Assembly (NCBI GenBank): GCA_023512015.1
Contig: JAIMAI010000004.1
Coordinates: forward strand, 30,785-94,784
Source: Acidothermus sp.
GTDB taxonomy: Bacteria; Actinomycetota; Actinomycetes; Acidothermales; Acidothermaceae
Direction of reading: 5' to 3'
Length of the DNA stretch: 64,000 bases
Position numbers and translations under genes: made by a program. This document shows, piece by piece, positions 31,329-41,810 of this stretch. Each line of letters starts with the position of its first letter. Within the stretch, counting starts at the first letter, position 1. The notes below the pieces were generated by a model. That model saw nothing but the letters and a program-made list of their open reading frames with translations, had not been told where the DNA came from and ran no database searches.

Positions 31329-32406
31329 CGGCCCTCACCAGGAACCGTGTGGCCTTGGGGAGATCTTCGTCCACGGCTGTGGTCAGGAGTACCTGCTCCG
31401 CCTCATCGATCGTTTCGGTCAGGGCTTGACGACGGCCTGAGTCGAGTTCGGCAAGCACATCATCGAGGACCAGGATCGGCCGAGTCCCGTCCCGCCGGAA
31501 CATCTCGTAGGCCGCCAGCCGCAGGGCAAGCGCGAGCGACCATGCCTCTCCATGGCTGGCGTACATCCGAGCCGGACGATCGTCGAGAAAGATGTCGAGG
31601 TCATCTCGGTGTGGACCCACGAGAGTGATCCCACGGGCGAGTTCGGCTTCGCGTAATCGGTGGATGGCTGCGAGGTACGCGGCTTCGGGTTCCTGCGTCG
31701 TAAGCGCCTCGGGAACGCTGCTGCGGTACTCCAGGCGGACGACGGAGTGATGCCCTGCCACCGCCGCATAAGCCTGTTCAACCAGCGGTGCAAGGCTCGA
31801 CGTCAACGACAATCGCGCTTTGAGGAGGGCCTCGGCCGCGCGGCACAACTGCTGATCCCACACATCGAGATGGCTTGGGTCCAGTCTGTGTGGTCTCTTC
31901 AGTGTTTCCTTGAGATAGGCGTTTCGCTGGTGGACGGTGCGTTCGTATTCGGAACGGATCGCCGCGTACCGCGGACGTAGGGAGACCAGCAGATCGTCGA
32001 GGTACTCGCGGCGGGATGCAGGATCACCCCTGACCAACTTCAGATCTTCTGGTGAGAAGACGACGGCTTTGCAGATCCCCAGAATTTCTCGTACTCGACG
32101 AACCCTCACCCCGTTGATCCACGCGTTGTTCGCCTGCCCGGGAATGATGTCCACATCGACGGACGTCGTCCTTCCGTCGTCCACCACTACCCCGCGAATT
32201 CGAGCGCGCGAGGCACCTTCACGGATGAGGGGAGATTCGACGGCGGTACGGTGGCTGCGCAATGTCGCGAGGTACCCGACTGCTTCTACGATGTTCGTCT
32301 TTCCTTGGCCGTTGGCACCGACGAACACCGTCACTCCGGGCGTCAGGTTCAACGAAAGCGAGCCGTAGGAGCGGAAGTCCGCTAGGCGCAATTCTTCGAG
32401 GTACAC
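31306..32406 (-). CDS. recF: DNA replication/repair protein RecF
   Basis: MYLEELRLADFRSYGSLSLNLTPGVTVFVGANGQGKTNIVEAVGYLATLRSHR. Confidence 0.97.
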   Translation of the reverse strand: MYLEELRLADFRSYGSLSLNLTPGVTVFVGANGQGKTNIVEAVGYLATLRSHRTAVESPLIREGASRARIRGVVVDDGRTTSVDVDIIPGQANNAWINGVRVRRVREILGICKAVVFSPEDLKLVRGDPASRREYLDDLLVSLRPRYAAIRSEYERTVHQRNAYLKETLKRPHRLDPSHLDVWDQQLCRAAEALLKARLSLTSSLAPLVEQAYAAVAGHHSVVRLEYRSSVPEALTTQEPEAAYLAAIHRLREAELARGITLVGPHRDDLDIFLDDRPARMYASHGEAWSLALALRLAAYEMFRRDGTRPILVLDDVLAELDSGRRQALTETIDEAEQVLLTTAVDEDLPKATRFLVRAGEVRRVD

Positions 32407-32418
32407 CGTGGTCCGGTG

Positions 32419-33564
32419 TCATCCGCCGAGTCGAACCGGCATGAGTAAGTAGCGGTAATCGTCCATCGGTTGGTCGGCGTCCTTTCCCCCTCGAAGGATC
32501 GCAGGCTTGTTCGGGGAGGTGAAATCCAAATGGACGATTTCGGAATCCACGGCACCGAGTCCGTCGAGAAGGTAGCTCGGGTTGAAGGCGATAGTGAGCT
32601 CCTCTTCGCCGTCGAACGTCGCGTCGAGCCACTCCGACGCTTGCGCTTCTTCGCCGCTTCCTGCTTCGAGGAGGAGCTGGTCGCGGTGGAAGGTAAGCCG
32701 CACCGGGACGTTGCGGGGCGCGACGAGGGAGACTCGCTTGACCGCCTCGATGAACGGTGTGGTCGCCACATGTGCGCGGGCGGCCGTTTCGGAAGGGAAG
32801 AGTGACCGGTACTTGACGTACTCCCCGTCGATCAAGCGGGTAGTTGTCTGTCGTTCGCCTGAGGTGCCACGACCGGCGAATCCGATGAGGGTCTCACCAC
32901 CCGGTTGATCGAACGAGAGAAAGATTTCGACCTGGGCTCCTCCAGTGAGTGAGCGGGCGACTTCACCGAGGGTCCGCGCCGGTACCAAGGCTGCGGCCGT
33001 GATATCCGGACGTGCGGGTTGCCAGCGCAGCTCACGAACCGCAAGGCGGTATCGGTCGGTGGCGGCGAGCGTGACGATCTCGCCGTCCAACTCGATTCGG
33101 ACGCCGGTGAGGATCGGAAGGGTGTCGTCGCGGCCTGCTGCGATTGCTACCTGGTTCGCCGCGGTGGCGAAGGAGTCCGCTGCTACGGTGCCGGCCCGCG
33201 GAGGCAGAGCCGGAAGGGTGGGGTACTCCTCGATCGGCAGGGTGGGAAGGGTAAAGCGAGTCGAACCACAACGAAGCACGACTCGGGTTCCGTCGAGCTC
33301 CACATCCACCGGCTGGCTGGGGAGACTACGAGTGATCTCGGCGAGGAGACGACCCGAGACGAGACCTCGCCCGCCACGTGCGATCGTGGCGGCCGTGGTA
33401 GCGCTTGCGGAGACCTCGTAGTCGAAGCTGGAGATGACAAGACCGTCATCGTCTGCGGTCAACAGGATTCCGCCCAGCACGGGGATCGATGGCCGGGTTG
33501 GGAGGGTACGGGCCGCCCATGCCACTGCATCGGCGAACGCATCCTGGTCGACTTGGAACTTCAC
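32419..33564 (-). CDS. dnaN: DNA polymerase III sliding clamp (beta subunit)
   Basis: MKFQVDQDAFADAVAWAARTLPTRPSIPVLGGILLTADDDGLVISSFDYEVSA; ends LLMPVRL. Confidence 0.97.
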   Translation of the reverse strand: MKFQVDQDAFADAVAWAARTLPTRPSIPVLGGILLTADDDGLVISSFDYEVSASATTAATIARGGRGLVSGRLLAEITRSLPSQPVDVELDGTRVVLRCGSTRFTLPTLPIEEYPTLPALPPRAGTVAADSFATAANQVAIAAGRDDTLPILTGVRIELDGEIVTLAATDRYRLAVRELRWQPARPDITAAALVPARTLGEVARSLTGGAQVEIFLSFDQPGGETLIGFAGRGTSGERQTTTRLIDGEYVKYRSLFPSETAARAHVATTPFIEAVKRVSLVAPRNVPVRLTFHRDQLLLEAGSGEEAQASEWLDATFDGEEELTIAFNPSYLLDGLGAVDSEIVHLDFTSPNKPAILRGGKDADQPMDDYRYLLMPVRLGG

Positions 33565-33967
33565 GGGTCACCTGCCGTTGGGGTGGCTCTCTTTGGTGTG
33601 GGGAAGAGTTGCGGGGAACGTCGGCACGAGCTTACGACCTCGACCGCATGGGAAGCGACGGTTCGTTTCCACGTGCGGAATTGATGAGAGGTACAGGGAT
33701 CTAGATCTTTCGTCCTCGACTTCGGTGCTGTGGAAGTTGGGGAGGGGCGCCATCCTCGCAGGTCACAGACGTCGACCTGACCCACAGCCGTGTGGAAGCA
33801 CCGTGGACGATGTGTCGACGGGTGGGACGTACGTGGAGCCTTCCCGGCCCATCGTCCCCTTGCGACGCGGCGTAACACCCAGCGCGGTGGAGTCTCTCCA
33901 CAGGCTTGTCCCCAGCCTGTGCACAGTGGTGCAAGAGGACTAGTTGGTTGGGGGGTGCGGGCCGTCG
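33565..33967. other. dnaN-dnaA intergenic region, candidate oriC (or part of it)
   Basis: 403-bp noncoding gap with degenerate DnaA-box-like 9-mers: CTCTCCACA 33894-33902, TTGTCCCCA 33906-33914, CTGTGCACA 33917-33925, plus TGTGGAAG motifs near 33728 and 33790; actinobacterial oriC is usually dnaA-dnaN. Confidence 0.55.
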
Positions 33968-35392
33968 TCACCGGGACCTCATCTTGATCCTGTTGGTCAG
34001 TTCGGTGACCTGGTTGTAGACCGAGCGACGTTCGGCCATCAGTGATCGGATTTTTCGATCTGCGTGCATGACGGTGGTGTGGTCCCGACCGCCGAAGTGT
34101 TGGCCGATCTTTGGAAGGGAGAGATCGGTGAGTTCCCGGCACAGATACATCGCGACTTGACGGGCCGTGACGAGCACTCTGCTGCGAGATGATCCGCAGA
34201 GGTCTTCCAGGGAGATTCCGAAATAATTGGCCGTCTCAGTCATTATGACTGCGGCGGTGATCTCAGGAGTTTGAGTGTCGGGGATCAGATCCCGCAGTAC
34301 GATCTCCGCGAGTGCGAGGTCGACCCGCTGCCGGTTGAGGTTGGCGAAAGCGCTGACCCGAATCAGAGCACCTTCCAGCTCGCGGATGTTGCGTGAGATC
34401 TTTCCGGCGATGTACTCCAAGACCTCACCGGGTATGTCCAGGCCTTCTTGGGCCGCTTTCTTTCGGAGGATCGCGATGCGGGTCTCCAGCTCCGGAGGTT
34501 GGATGTCGGTGATGAGACCCCATTCGAATCGATTGCGCAATCGGTCTTCGAGCGTCACGAGCTGCTTGGGGGCGCGGTCGCTGGAGATGACGATCTGTTT
34601 GTTGGCGTTGTGCAGTGTGTTGAAGGTGTGGAAGAATTCTTCCTGGGTCTGCTCTTTGTTTTCCAGGAACTGGATGTCGTCGACCAACAAGATGTCGACG
34701 TCCCGATAACGGCGTCTGAACCCTTCAGCTTTTCCGTCCTTGATGGAATTGATGAAGTCGTTGGTGAATTCTTCCGAACTAACGTAACGAACACGCACTC
34801 CTGGGAAAAGACTCATGGCGTAGTGACCGATGGCGTGGAGTAAATGTGTCTTCCCGAGCCCCGATTCTCCGTAAATGAAGAGGGGGTTGTAGGCCTTCGC
34901 GGGTGTCTCGGCCACCGCAAAGGCCGCGGCGTGAGCGAATCTGTTGCTGGCGCCGATAACGAAGGTCTCGAATGTGTACTTGGGATTGAGGTGTGCGGGC
35001 TCGGTCGTGCGACGGTGCGTCGTTGTTCCGAGGGAGAAGGGCGTCGGAGTCTCGGCAGGGATTTTGGCCGTCTCAGCAGCCTCTTCGTCGACGAACGTGG
35101 CCTCGGGCACGGCTGAGGTAACCGAGGCCTGTTCCTCGACACTGATCGCGATGTGAACTTCACGTCCAGCCTCGGCGGCCAAAGCTGCGAGGAGGGGAGG
35201 CCGAAGGCGGGTTTCCAAGACCTCCTTGGCAAACGAATGGGGGGCGGCGAGGACGACCGTTCCCTCCACTAGAGCCAGCGGTCTGATGTGTGAGATCCAC
35301 GCTTGGTACTGCGGAGAGAGATCACCTTGTGTCTGGAGCCGTGCGATCGTGCGTGACCAGAGGGAGGTGAGATCGAAGGTCATGTCCGACAT
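33968..35392 (-). CDS. dnaA: chromosomal replication initiator protein DnaA
   Basis: [58 protein letters not shown]-terminal [15 protein letters not shown]. Confidence 0.98.
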   Translation of the reverse strand: MSDMTFDLTSLWSRTIARLQTQGDLSPQYQAWISHIRPLALVEGTVVLAAPHSFAKEVLETRLRPPLLAALAAEAGREVHIAISVEEQASVTSAVPEATFVDEEAAETAKIPAETPTPFSLGTTTHRRTTEPAHLNPKYTFETFVIGASNRFAHAAAFAVAETPAKAYNPLFIYGESGLGKTHLLHAIGHYAMSLFPGVRVRYVSSEEFTNDFINSIKDGKAEGFRRRYRDVDILLVDDIQFLENKEQTQEEFFHTFNTLHNANKQIVISSDRAPKQLVTLEDRLRNRFEWGLITDIQPPELETRIAILRKKAAQEGLDIPGEVLEYIAGKISRNIRELEGALIRVSAFANLNRQRVDLALAEIVLRDLIPDTQTPEITAAVIMTETANYFGISLEDLCGSSRSRVLVTARQVAMYLCRELTDLSLPKIGQHFGGRDHTTVMHADRKIRSLMAERRSVYNQVTELTNRIKMRSR

Positions 35393-35763
35393 CGATCTAT
35401 CTCCCTCCCGACTGTGAACGACGTCGCGAAAAGCTTGTATATTTCGCTCCGTTTATCCTCTTTTACCGCAGTTGATATCCACATCTCTTCCACAAGCCGG
35501 AGCGCGGTCCGGGCTCTGTCTAGGACAGACAGAGTAGAGGCGGCCGCTGGCGGCAGCCGTTGCAGGGCTGGAGGCGCAGGCCTGAGGAAGAGCTGGTGGG
35601 GGGACGTTAGCAGGGTTGTCCTGTGCCGACAAGGGGTTTTCCACAAGACCTCAACACTGTGGATCACGGTGACGAGGAGTGCGTGGTTGCTCGGTGCTTG
35701 CCGTTGCGGGCGTCGTACGCTTACTAGGACGTCGTAAGGCTTGGGATCGATCCGGAGTGAGTT

Positions 35764-35901
35764 GTGAGCAAGCGAACCTATCAACCCAACAATCGCCGCC
35801 GCGCGAGGACGCACGGCTTCCGCGCTCGGATGCGGACCCGCGCGGGACGAGCTATCTTGGCCGCTCGTCGACGCAAAGGGCGCCACGAGCTGTCGGCGTA
35901 G
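35764..35901 (+). CDS. rpmH: 50S ribosomal protein L34
   Basis: GTG start; translation [45 protein letters not shown] (45 aa, below ORF-track cutoff). Confidence 0.97.
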   Translation: MSKRTYQPNNRRRARTHGFRARMRTRAGRAILAARRRKGRHELSA

Positions 35902-35940
35902 TGGCTTTTGTCCACCCTTCGACTCTTCTCCCCAGTCGCG

Positions 35941-36291
35941 ATGCTTCCCGCATGGGCCCGGCTTCGTTGCCGCAAGGAGTTCCAAGAAGCGATACGACGC
36001 GGCCGCCGACTCGGGGGACGACACCTGGTGGTCCACTTTTTCCGCATCGACGGAGCGCAGGAGACGCCCGTCCAGGCGGGCTTTGTCGTCGGCCGAGGCG
36101 TGGGTAAAGCGGTCGTCCGGAACAAAGTGCGGCGGCGCCTGCGGCACCTTGTTCGGCAAAGGCTCGGCGCGTTACCCCCAGGTACTCACATCGTCGTCCG
36201 AGCCTTGCCGGGAGCGGAGGCCTTGTCGTCTCGCGAGCTGGGCAATGAGCTCGACGAAGCCCTGGGGCATCTCCAGAGACCGCGGAGATAA
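35941..36291 (+). CDS. rnpA: ribonuclease P protein component
   Basis: [34 protein letters not shown]...[26 protein letters not shown]; start set at 35941 (ORF track extends to 35908). Confidence 0.95.
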   Translation: MLPAWARLRCRKEFQEAIRRGRRLGGRHLVVHFFRIDGAQETPVQAGFVVGRGVGKAVVRNKVRRRLRHLVRQRLGALPPGTHIVVRALPGAEALSSRELGNELDEALGHLQRPRR

Positions 36292-36295
36292 CCCC

Positions 36296-36580
36296 ATGAG
36301 CTCTTGGACAGCACGACCGTTCATCTTGTTGATCAGGGTGTACCAGCGTCTCGTCAGCCCGTTTCTCGGCCCCCGATGCCGCTTCGTCCCCAGTTGCAGC
36401 TCGTACGCCGGCGAAGCTCTCCAGCGGCATGGTCTCCTCCTCGGGTCCCTGCTCGCCGTCCGACGGATTTTCCGTTGCCACCCCTGGAACCCGGGCGGGA
36501 TAGATCCCGTCCCTGACCACACGTTCACTCTTCGGTCATTCTTCGGTCGAGGAAGGACTCACTCGTGCCACACCTGCTGA
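36296..36580 (+). CDS. yidD: membrane protein insertion efficiency factor YidD
   Basis: [73 protein letters not shown]. Confidence 0.95.
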   Translation: MSSWTARPFILLIRVYQRLVSPFLGPRCRFVPSCSSYAGEALQRHGLLLGSLLAVRRIFRCHPWNPGGIDPVPDHTFTLRSFFGRGRTHSCHTC

Positions 36581-37506
36581 ACTGGCTGTACGAGATCGTC
36601 ACCCGCGTCCTCATCGCCTTACACGCGGTGTTCTCTCCGGTCTTCGGCGAGAGCAGCGGTGTCACCTGGGGGCTCTCCGTTCTGTTCCTCACCGTCCTGG
36701 TTCGCATCTTGCTCTTCCCACTCTTCGTCAAACAGGTCAAATCTCAGCGAGCGATGCAAGAGCTCGCTCCGAAGATCAAGGAGCTGCAGACCAAGTACAA
36801 GAACGATCGCGAGCGCCTCGGCACCGAGATGATGGCGTTGTATCGCGAACACGGCGTGAACCCTTACATGGGGTGCCTTCCGATCCTGGCCCAAGCTCCG
36901 GTGTTCTATGCGCTGTTCCACGTCTTGCGGTACGTCGCAGATCATGGAGGAAACAAGATCCCCGCGGGCTTCCATCCGGAATACGGATGGACCATCAGTC
37001 TGCTGCAGAGTGCCGGGCACGCGAAGGTGTTCGGCGTACCCCTTGCCCTCGGCTTTCGGACGGCGGATCGGGCCGCATTCTTCGGTGCGGAACAACTCAC
37101 AGTCCAGATCGTCACGGTGATCGCGATCGTCGTCATGGCGACCACGACTTTCCTCACCCAACGTCAGCTGATCGTCAAGAACGCCGCGGCGGGCAACCCC
37201 ATGGCTCAGCAGCAGAAGATGTTGCTGTACATCCTTCCGCCGCTCTTCGCCCTGTTTGGGATCAATTTCCAGATGGGTGTTCTCATCTACTGGGTGACGA
37301 GCAACATCTGGTCCCTCGGGCAGCAGCACTACATCATCCGGTCGATGCCGCTCAAAGGGCCGGCTTCCGCTCCCGGCACGGCGGCGCGCAAACCAGCGGC
37401 GAACGCGCAGGCCCCGCAAGTCATCATCCGGCGCCAACAGACCACCCGTCCGCCGCGCAGCAAGCGGAGCGGACGTCGTCCGCAGCGGCCGGGGAGCTCA
37501 CGCTGA
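36565..37506 (+). CDS. yidC: membrane protein insertase YidC
   Basis: [87 protein letters not shown]. Confidence 0.96.
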   Translation: MPHLLNWLYEIVTRVLIALHAVFSPVFGESSGVTWGLSVLFLTVLVRILLFPLFVKQVKSQRAMQELAPKIKELQTKYKNDRERLGTEMMALYREHGVNPYMGCLPILAQAPVFYALFHVLRYVADHGGNKIPAGFHPEYGWTISLLQSAGHAKVFGVPLALGFRTADRAAFFGAEQLTVQIVTVIAIVVMATTTFLTQRQLIVKNAAAGNPMAQQQKMLLYILPPLFALFGINFQMGVLIYWVTSNIWSLGQQHYIIRSMPLKGPASAPGTAARKPAANAQAPQVIIRRQQTTRPPRSKRSGRRPQRPGSSR

Positions 37507-37524
37507 TATCGACGGAGGGCTGAT

Positions 37525-38076
37525 ATGGAGACATCTGTTCCGACCAGCGGGGAATCGCTGGAGGAACCAGCGGGTGAACGGACGAAGCGACTCGAGCAAG
37601 AAGGCGAGCTTGCAGCGGATTACCTCGAGTCGTTCCTCGACGCGATCGACGCCGATGGTGACCTCGACATGGCCGTCGAGGGAGACCGCGCTGTGGTCTC
37701 CATCGTGGGGGCGGATCTACGCCAGTTGATAGGGCGTCAGGGTGTAGTACTCGAGGCCTTGCAGGAGCTGACACGACTCGCCGTCGCACGCCAGACAGGG
37801 GAGCGCAGCCGTCTCATTCTGGACATCGGGGGTTATCGGGCGAGGCGGCGTCGTGAGCTCAGCGAGCTCGGAAGGAAAGCGGCCGCCCGCGCACGGCAAA
37901 CCGGTGAAGCGGTTCGGCTGGAACCCATGTCTGCGTTCGAACGGAAAATCGTCCACGACGCCGTGGCGTCAGAAGGCCTGCGAAGCGAGTCGGAAGGCGT
38001 CGAACCGGATCGCAGAGTCGTCGTCCTCCCACCCGAGCCCACCGACGTCGCTCTCGTGGACGATCCATATCTCTGA
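37525..38076 (+). CDS. jag: Jag/KhpB RNA-binding protein (KH + R3H)
   Basis: LIGRQGVVLEALQELTRLAVARQTGERSRLILDIGGYRARRRREL...RLEPMSAFERKIVHDAV. Confidence 0.94.
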   Translation: METSVPTSGESLEEPAGERTKRLEQEGELAADYLESFLDAIDADGDLDMAVEGDRAVVSIVGADLRQLIGRQGVVLEALQELTRLAVARQTGERSRLILDIGGYRARRRRELSELGRKAAARARQTGEAVRLEPMSAFERKIVHDAVASEGLRSESEGVEPDRRVVVLPPEPTDVALVDDPYL

Positions 38077-38100
38077 GCGGTTAGGACTCCCTTCGGCACG

Positions 38101-38841
38101 ATGCTCGAAGGCCACCCAGCGGACGACGAGGCGGCCATTGATCCTGCGCTCCGCGAGAAATTGTTCGGCGCGCGATGGCCTCTGATCCGCGAGTATGCCC
38201 GCCTCCTTGCAGGATCTGGAGTGGCACGGGGACTCATCGGACCAGCGGAGATCCCACGCCTGTGGGAACGCCACCTGATGAACTGCGCCGCGCTCTCCGC
38301 GGTGGTCCCGACGTCCGTGACAGTCGCCGATGTGGGCTCCGGCGCTGGCCTCCCGGGAATTCCCCTTGCGCTCGCCCGGCCCGACCTCACGATCACCCTT
38401 GTCGAGTCGATGGCGCGGCGCGTGGCGTTCCTCGAAGAGGTCCGTGCCGCGTTGCACTTGGAGCGAGTCAACGTGCTCCGGGCCCGCTCCGAAGAGGTGG
38501 AGGACCCTTTTGACGTCGTTGTGACCAGGGCCGTTGCTCGGCTCCCCACGCTCGTAAAGCTGGTCGCTCACCTCCTGCCCCCCGGCGGTCTCCTGCTCGC
38601 GCTGAAAGGTGAGCGGGCCTCAGAGGAGATCGAAGACGCGAGAGCAGTTCTCCGGCGCTTCCGTTGCTCCACAGAGGTCGATTTGTTGAGCATCGAGTGG
38701 ACGTCGGACGACCTGCTGGTGCGTAAGGTGAACCGGCGCAGAGGTGAGCGGGCCACCGAACCTGAAAGGCACCAAGCAGCGGGCTTCGAAGCAGCGGGAG
38801 TCACGTTGGCTACCGTGGTGCGAATCGTCAAGGATCAGTGA
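38101..38841 (+). CDS. rsmG: 16S rRNA (guanine(527)-N(7))-methyltransferase
   Basis: EIPRLWERHLMNCAALSAVVPTSVTVADVGSGAGLPGIPLALARPDLTITLVESMARRVAFLEEV. Confidence 0.95.
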   Translation: MLEGHPADDEAAIDPALREKLFGARWPLIREYARLLAGSGVARGLIGPAEIPRLWERHLMNCAALSAVVPTSVTVADVGSGAGLPGIPLALARPDLTITLVESMARRVAFLEEVRAALHLERVNVLRARSEEVEDPFDVVVTRAVARLPTLVKLVAHLLPPGGLLLALKGERASEEIEDARAVLRRFRCSTEVDLLSIEWTSDDLLVRKVNRRRGERATEPERHQAAGFEAAGVTLATVVRIVKDQ

Positions 38842-38947
38842 GGGGATGACCGGCGTCCCAATGTCGATAGCGGCTCAGCCGCGATTGTGGAACTCCGCAA
38901 GGTTGATGGCCCGGCGCGTCGTAGGCTGACTGGCGCGAGGTGAGGCC

Positions 38948-39838
38948 GTGAGGGACATCGACGAAATGGTTTCACGTGAAACCGACGACCCCCCGATCGC
39001 CAAGGAGGCCGCGACGGCGATTCGGGTGCTCGGGTCGGGAGAGAGCCTTCCCAAACCTCCTCGTCGTCGCGTCATCACCGTGGCGAACCAAAAGGGCGGG
39101 GTCGGCAAGACGACAACCGCCGTCAACGTGGCCGCCGCCATGGCACTCCGCGGTCTCGACGTCGTGGTCATTGATCTCGACCCGCAGGGAAATGCCTCCA
39201 CAGCCTTAGGAATCGATCATCATGCCTCTATTCCCTCGGTTTACGACGTCTTGATCGAAGGCAAGGGGCTAGGGGAAGTTCTCCTCCCGGTGGACGGCGT
39301 TCCCAACCTCAGATGCGTCCCGGCAACCATTGATCTAGCCGGCGCGGAGATCGAGCTGGTCTCACTGGTTGCTCGTGAATCACGGCTCCGGCGAGCCCTA
39401 GCCGAAGCGGAGCTGGCGGCGGACTACATCTTTATCGACTGTCCGCCTTCCCTCGGGCTCCTGACCATCAATGCTCTGGTAGCGGCCGAGGAGGTCCTGA
39501 TTCCCATTCAATGCGAGTACTACGCGCTCGAAGGTCTCGGTCAGTTGCTCCGCAACATCGAGTTGGTCCGTGCTCATCTCAACCCCGCTTTGCGGATCTC
39601 GACCATCGTGCTCACCATGTACGACGCACGGACCCGGCTCTCCGCCCAGGTGGCGGAGGACGTTCGCGCACATTTCCGTGACCTGGTTCTGCAGACCGTC
39701 ATCCCCCGCAACGTGCGCATCTCCGAGGCGCCCAGTTTCGGCCAGACCGTGATGACCTACGACCCCGGTTCAGCAGGAGCCCTGTGCTACTTGAACGTGG
39801 CCCAGGAAATCGCACGTGCCACAGCCTCGGCAACCTGA
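38948..39838 (+). CDS. parA: chromosome partitioning ATPase ParA
   Basis: [49 protein letters not shown]. Confidence 0.97.
   Translation: MRDIDEMVSRETDDPPIAKEAATAIRVLGSGESLPKPPRRRVITVANQKGGVGKTTTAVNVAAAMALRGLDVVVIDLDPQGNASTALGIDHHASIPSVYDVLIEGKGLGEVLLPVDGVPNLRCVPATIDLAGAEIELVSLVARESRLRRALAEAELAADYIFIDCPPSLGLLTINALVAAEEVLIPIQCEYYALEGLGQLLRNIELVRAHLNPALRISTIVLTMYDARTRLSAQVAEDVRAHFRDLVLQTVIPRNVRISEAPSFGQTVMTYDPGSAGALCYLNVAQEIARATASAT
38968..38983. promoter_or_regulatory. parS site (ParB-binding)
   Basis: GGTTTCACGTGAAACC; perfect 14-bp core palindrome GTTTCACGTGAAAC of the parS consensus, inside the parA 5' coding region (encodes MVSRET). Confidence 0.92.
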
Positions 39839-39900
39839 GTCCCTGCGGGCCGGAACACCCCGCGACCGCTCCCCGCTGCAGCAGGAAGGAAGGATCTCGA

Positions 39901-40820
39901 TGACAACGCCCCGTCGTGGACTCGGCCGTGGACTCGGGGCCCTGATTCCGTCCGCCGTGCTCGCCGAGAGCGGCGAGGCCGACTCCGCGGCGATTCCAGG
40001 GGTCCGCTTGCTCGAGATTCCCGTCTCCGACATCAAGCCGAATCCACGCCAGCCTCGGCAGGTCTTCGACGAGGATGCCTTGGACGAGCTCGCTCACTCC
40101 CTGCGCGAGGTAGGGGTCCTCCAGCCCCTCGTCGTCCGGCCCAGTGGTGCCGGCTACGAGCTGGTCATGGGTGAACGCCGCTGGCGGGCCGCTATCAAAG
40201 CGGGTTTGCCAACCGTCCCGGCAATCGTCCGGCAGACCGCCGACGATGCGATGCTGCGGGACGCCCTTCTGGAAAACCTCCATCGCGAGCAGCTGAATCC
40301 CCTGGAGGAAGCCGCCGCGTACGCCCAACTCCTCGACGAGTTCGGGGTGACCCACGACGAGCTGGCCCGCCGTATCGGACGATCACGCTCGCACGTGACC
40401 AACACCATCCGCCTCCTCGGACTCACCCCAAGCGTGCAGCGCCGAGTAGCCGCCGGTGTCCTGAGCGCCGGGCACGCCCGAGCCTTGCTCGCGTTGGAGG
40501 ACCCCGCGGCGCAAGAGGAGTTGGCGCAACGCATCGTCGCCGAAGGCCTCTCGGTTCGCACGGTAGAAGAGCTGGTCGCGATGGGCGACGTCTCGGGCAA
40601 GAGGAAAGTCCGCACGCCGCGCCGTCCGCGACCTGTCGCCCCGGCCGCCGCGGAGCTTGCCGCTCGGTTGGGCGATCGACTGGAGACCCGTGTCAAGGTT
40701 CAGCTGGGACGTAACCGCGGCCGCCTGACGATCGAATTCGCGTCCGTAGACGATTTGGAACGTATCGTCGGGGTCATCGCCCCAGAATTGATCGCGGAAA
40801 GGAAGCCGGCCGTCTCTTGA
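39901..40820 (+). CDS. parB: chromosome partitioning protein ParB
   Basis: [18 protein letters not shown]...[42 protein letters not shown]...[18 protein letters not shown]; start trimmed from ORF track. Confidence 0.97.
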
Positions 40821-40838
40821 GCGTGCGACATCGACCGT

Positions 40839-41810
40839 TCAGGGAGCCGCCGCCGTCCGCTGATTCGCCGCCTTCCAGAGGAGGTCCCGGCAGAGCGCGC
40901 CGATGTCGAGACCGACGTGTCGCGCAGCGAGCGGCAGCAAGCTGGTCGCCGTCATCCCCGGTGCCACGTTCGTCTCCAGGTACACGATTCGACCGTCAGG
41001 GGCGACGATCAAGTCGGTACGGGAGAGGTCGCGCAAGCCAAGGGCGCGGTGGGCCCGGACGGCGATTGCCTGTGCCCGGTCCAAATGTTCCCGGTCGAGT
41101 CGTGCCGGGACGTGGTATTCCGTCTTCCCGGCGGTGTAGCGGGCTGCGTAGTCGAAGACGCCGCTGAGCGGATGGATCTCCACCGGCGGAAGCGCCCGAG
41201 CCTCGCCGCTGGAGGGCTCGTCGATAACACCTACCGCTATCTCCACCCCGGCGACGTATTCCTCGAGCACTGCGAGGGAGTCGTAGGAGAAGCACGTCAC
41301 GAGCGCGGGAGCCAGCTCTGCCAGATCGCGGACAATAGTGAGCCCGAGAGCGGAGCCTCCCCGCGCCGGTTTGACGACCAAGGGAAGTCGGAGCCGAGTG
41401 GCGGCCCGTTCGAGCAACCGTGGGCCGCCTAGGTCGCGGACGGCGGTGTGGGAGAACGCCACCGAGGCCGGGACGTCGATCCCTGCGGCGCTCACCACCG
41501 CTTTGGCCACGGTCTTGTCGAAGGCCAGACGGGCCGCGGCACCGGAAGCCCCGACGTAGGGCACTCCCGCGATGTCCAAGACGTCACGCAGTGCGCCGTC
41601 CTCGCCTTCGTTGCCGTGCATGGCGATGAAGACTGCATCCGGCGGATCTTCCAGCAGGCGGTCGAGCAGCGAGGCGTCGACGTCTACGAGTTCGGCGTCC
41701 ACGCCCAACGCGCACAGCGCGTCGGTGACCCGGCGACCGGAGGCGAGAGACACCTCTCGCTCGAAGGACACACCGCCTGCGAGGACGAGTACCTTCCCGA
41801 GATCGCTCAC
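40839..41810 (-). CDS. D-alanine--D-alanine ligase family protein
   Basis: GTG at 41810; VLVLAGGVSFEREVSLASGRRVTDALCALGVDAELVDVD...ATP-grasp; YLETNVAPGMTATSLLPLAARHVGLD. Confidence 0.9.
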   Translation of the reverse strand: MSDLGKVLVLAGGVSFEREVSLASGRRVTDALCALGVDAELVDVDASLLDRLLEDPPDAVFIAMHGNEGEDGALRDVLDIAGVPYVGASGAAARLAFDKTVAKAVVSAAGIDVPASVAFSHTAVRDLGGPRLLERAATRLRLPLVVKPARGGSALGLTIVRDLAELAPALVTCFSYDSLAVLEEYVAGVEIAVGVIDEPSSGEARALPPVEIHPLSGVFDYAARYTAGKTEYHVPARLDREHLDRAQAIAVRAHRALGLRDLSRTDLIVAPDGRIVYLETNVAPGMTATSLLPLAARHVGLDIGALCRDLLWKAANQRTAAAP

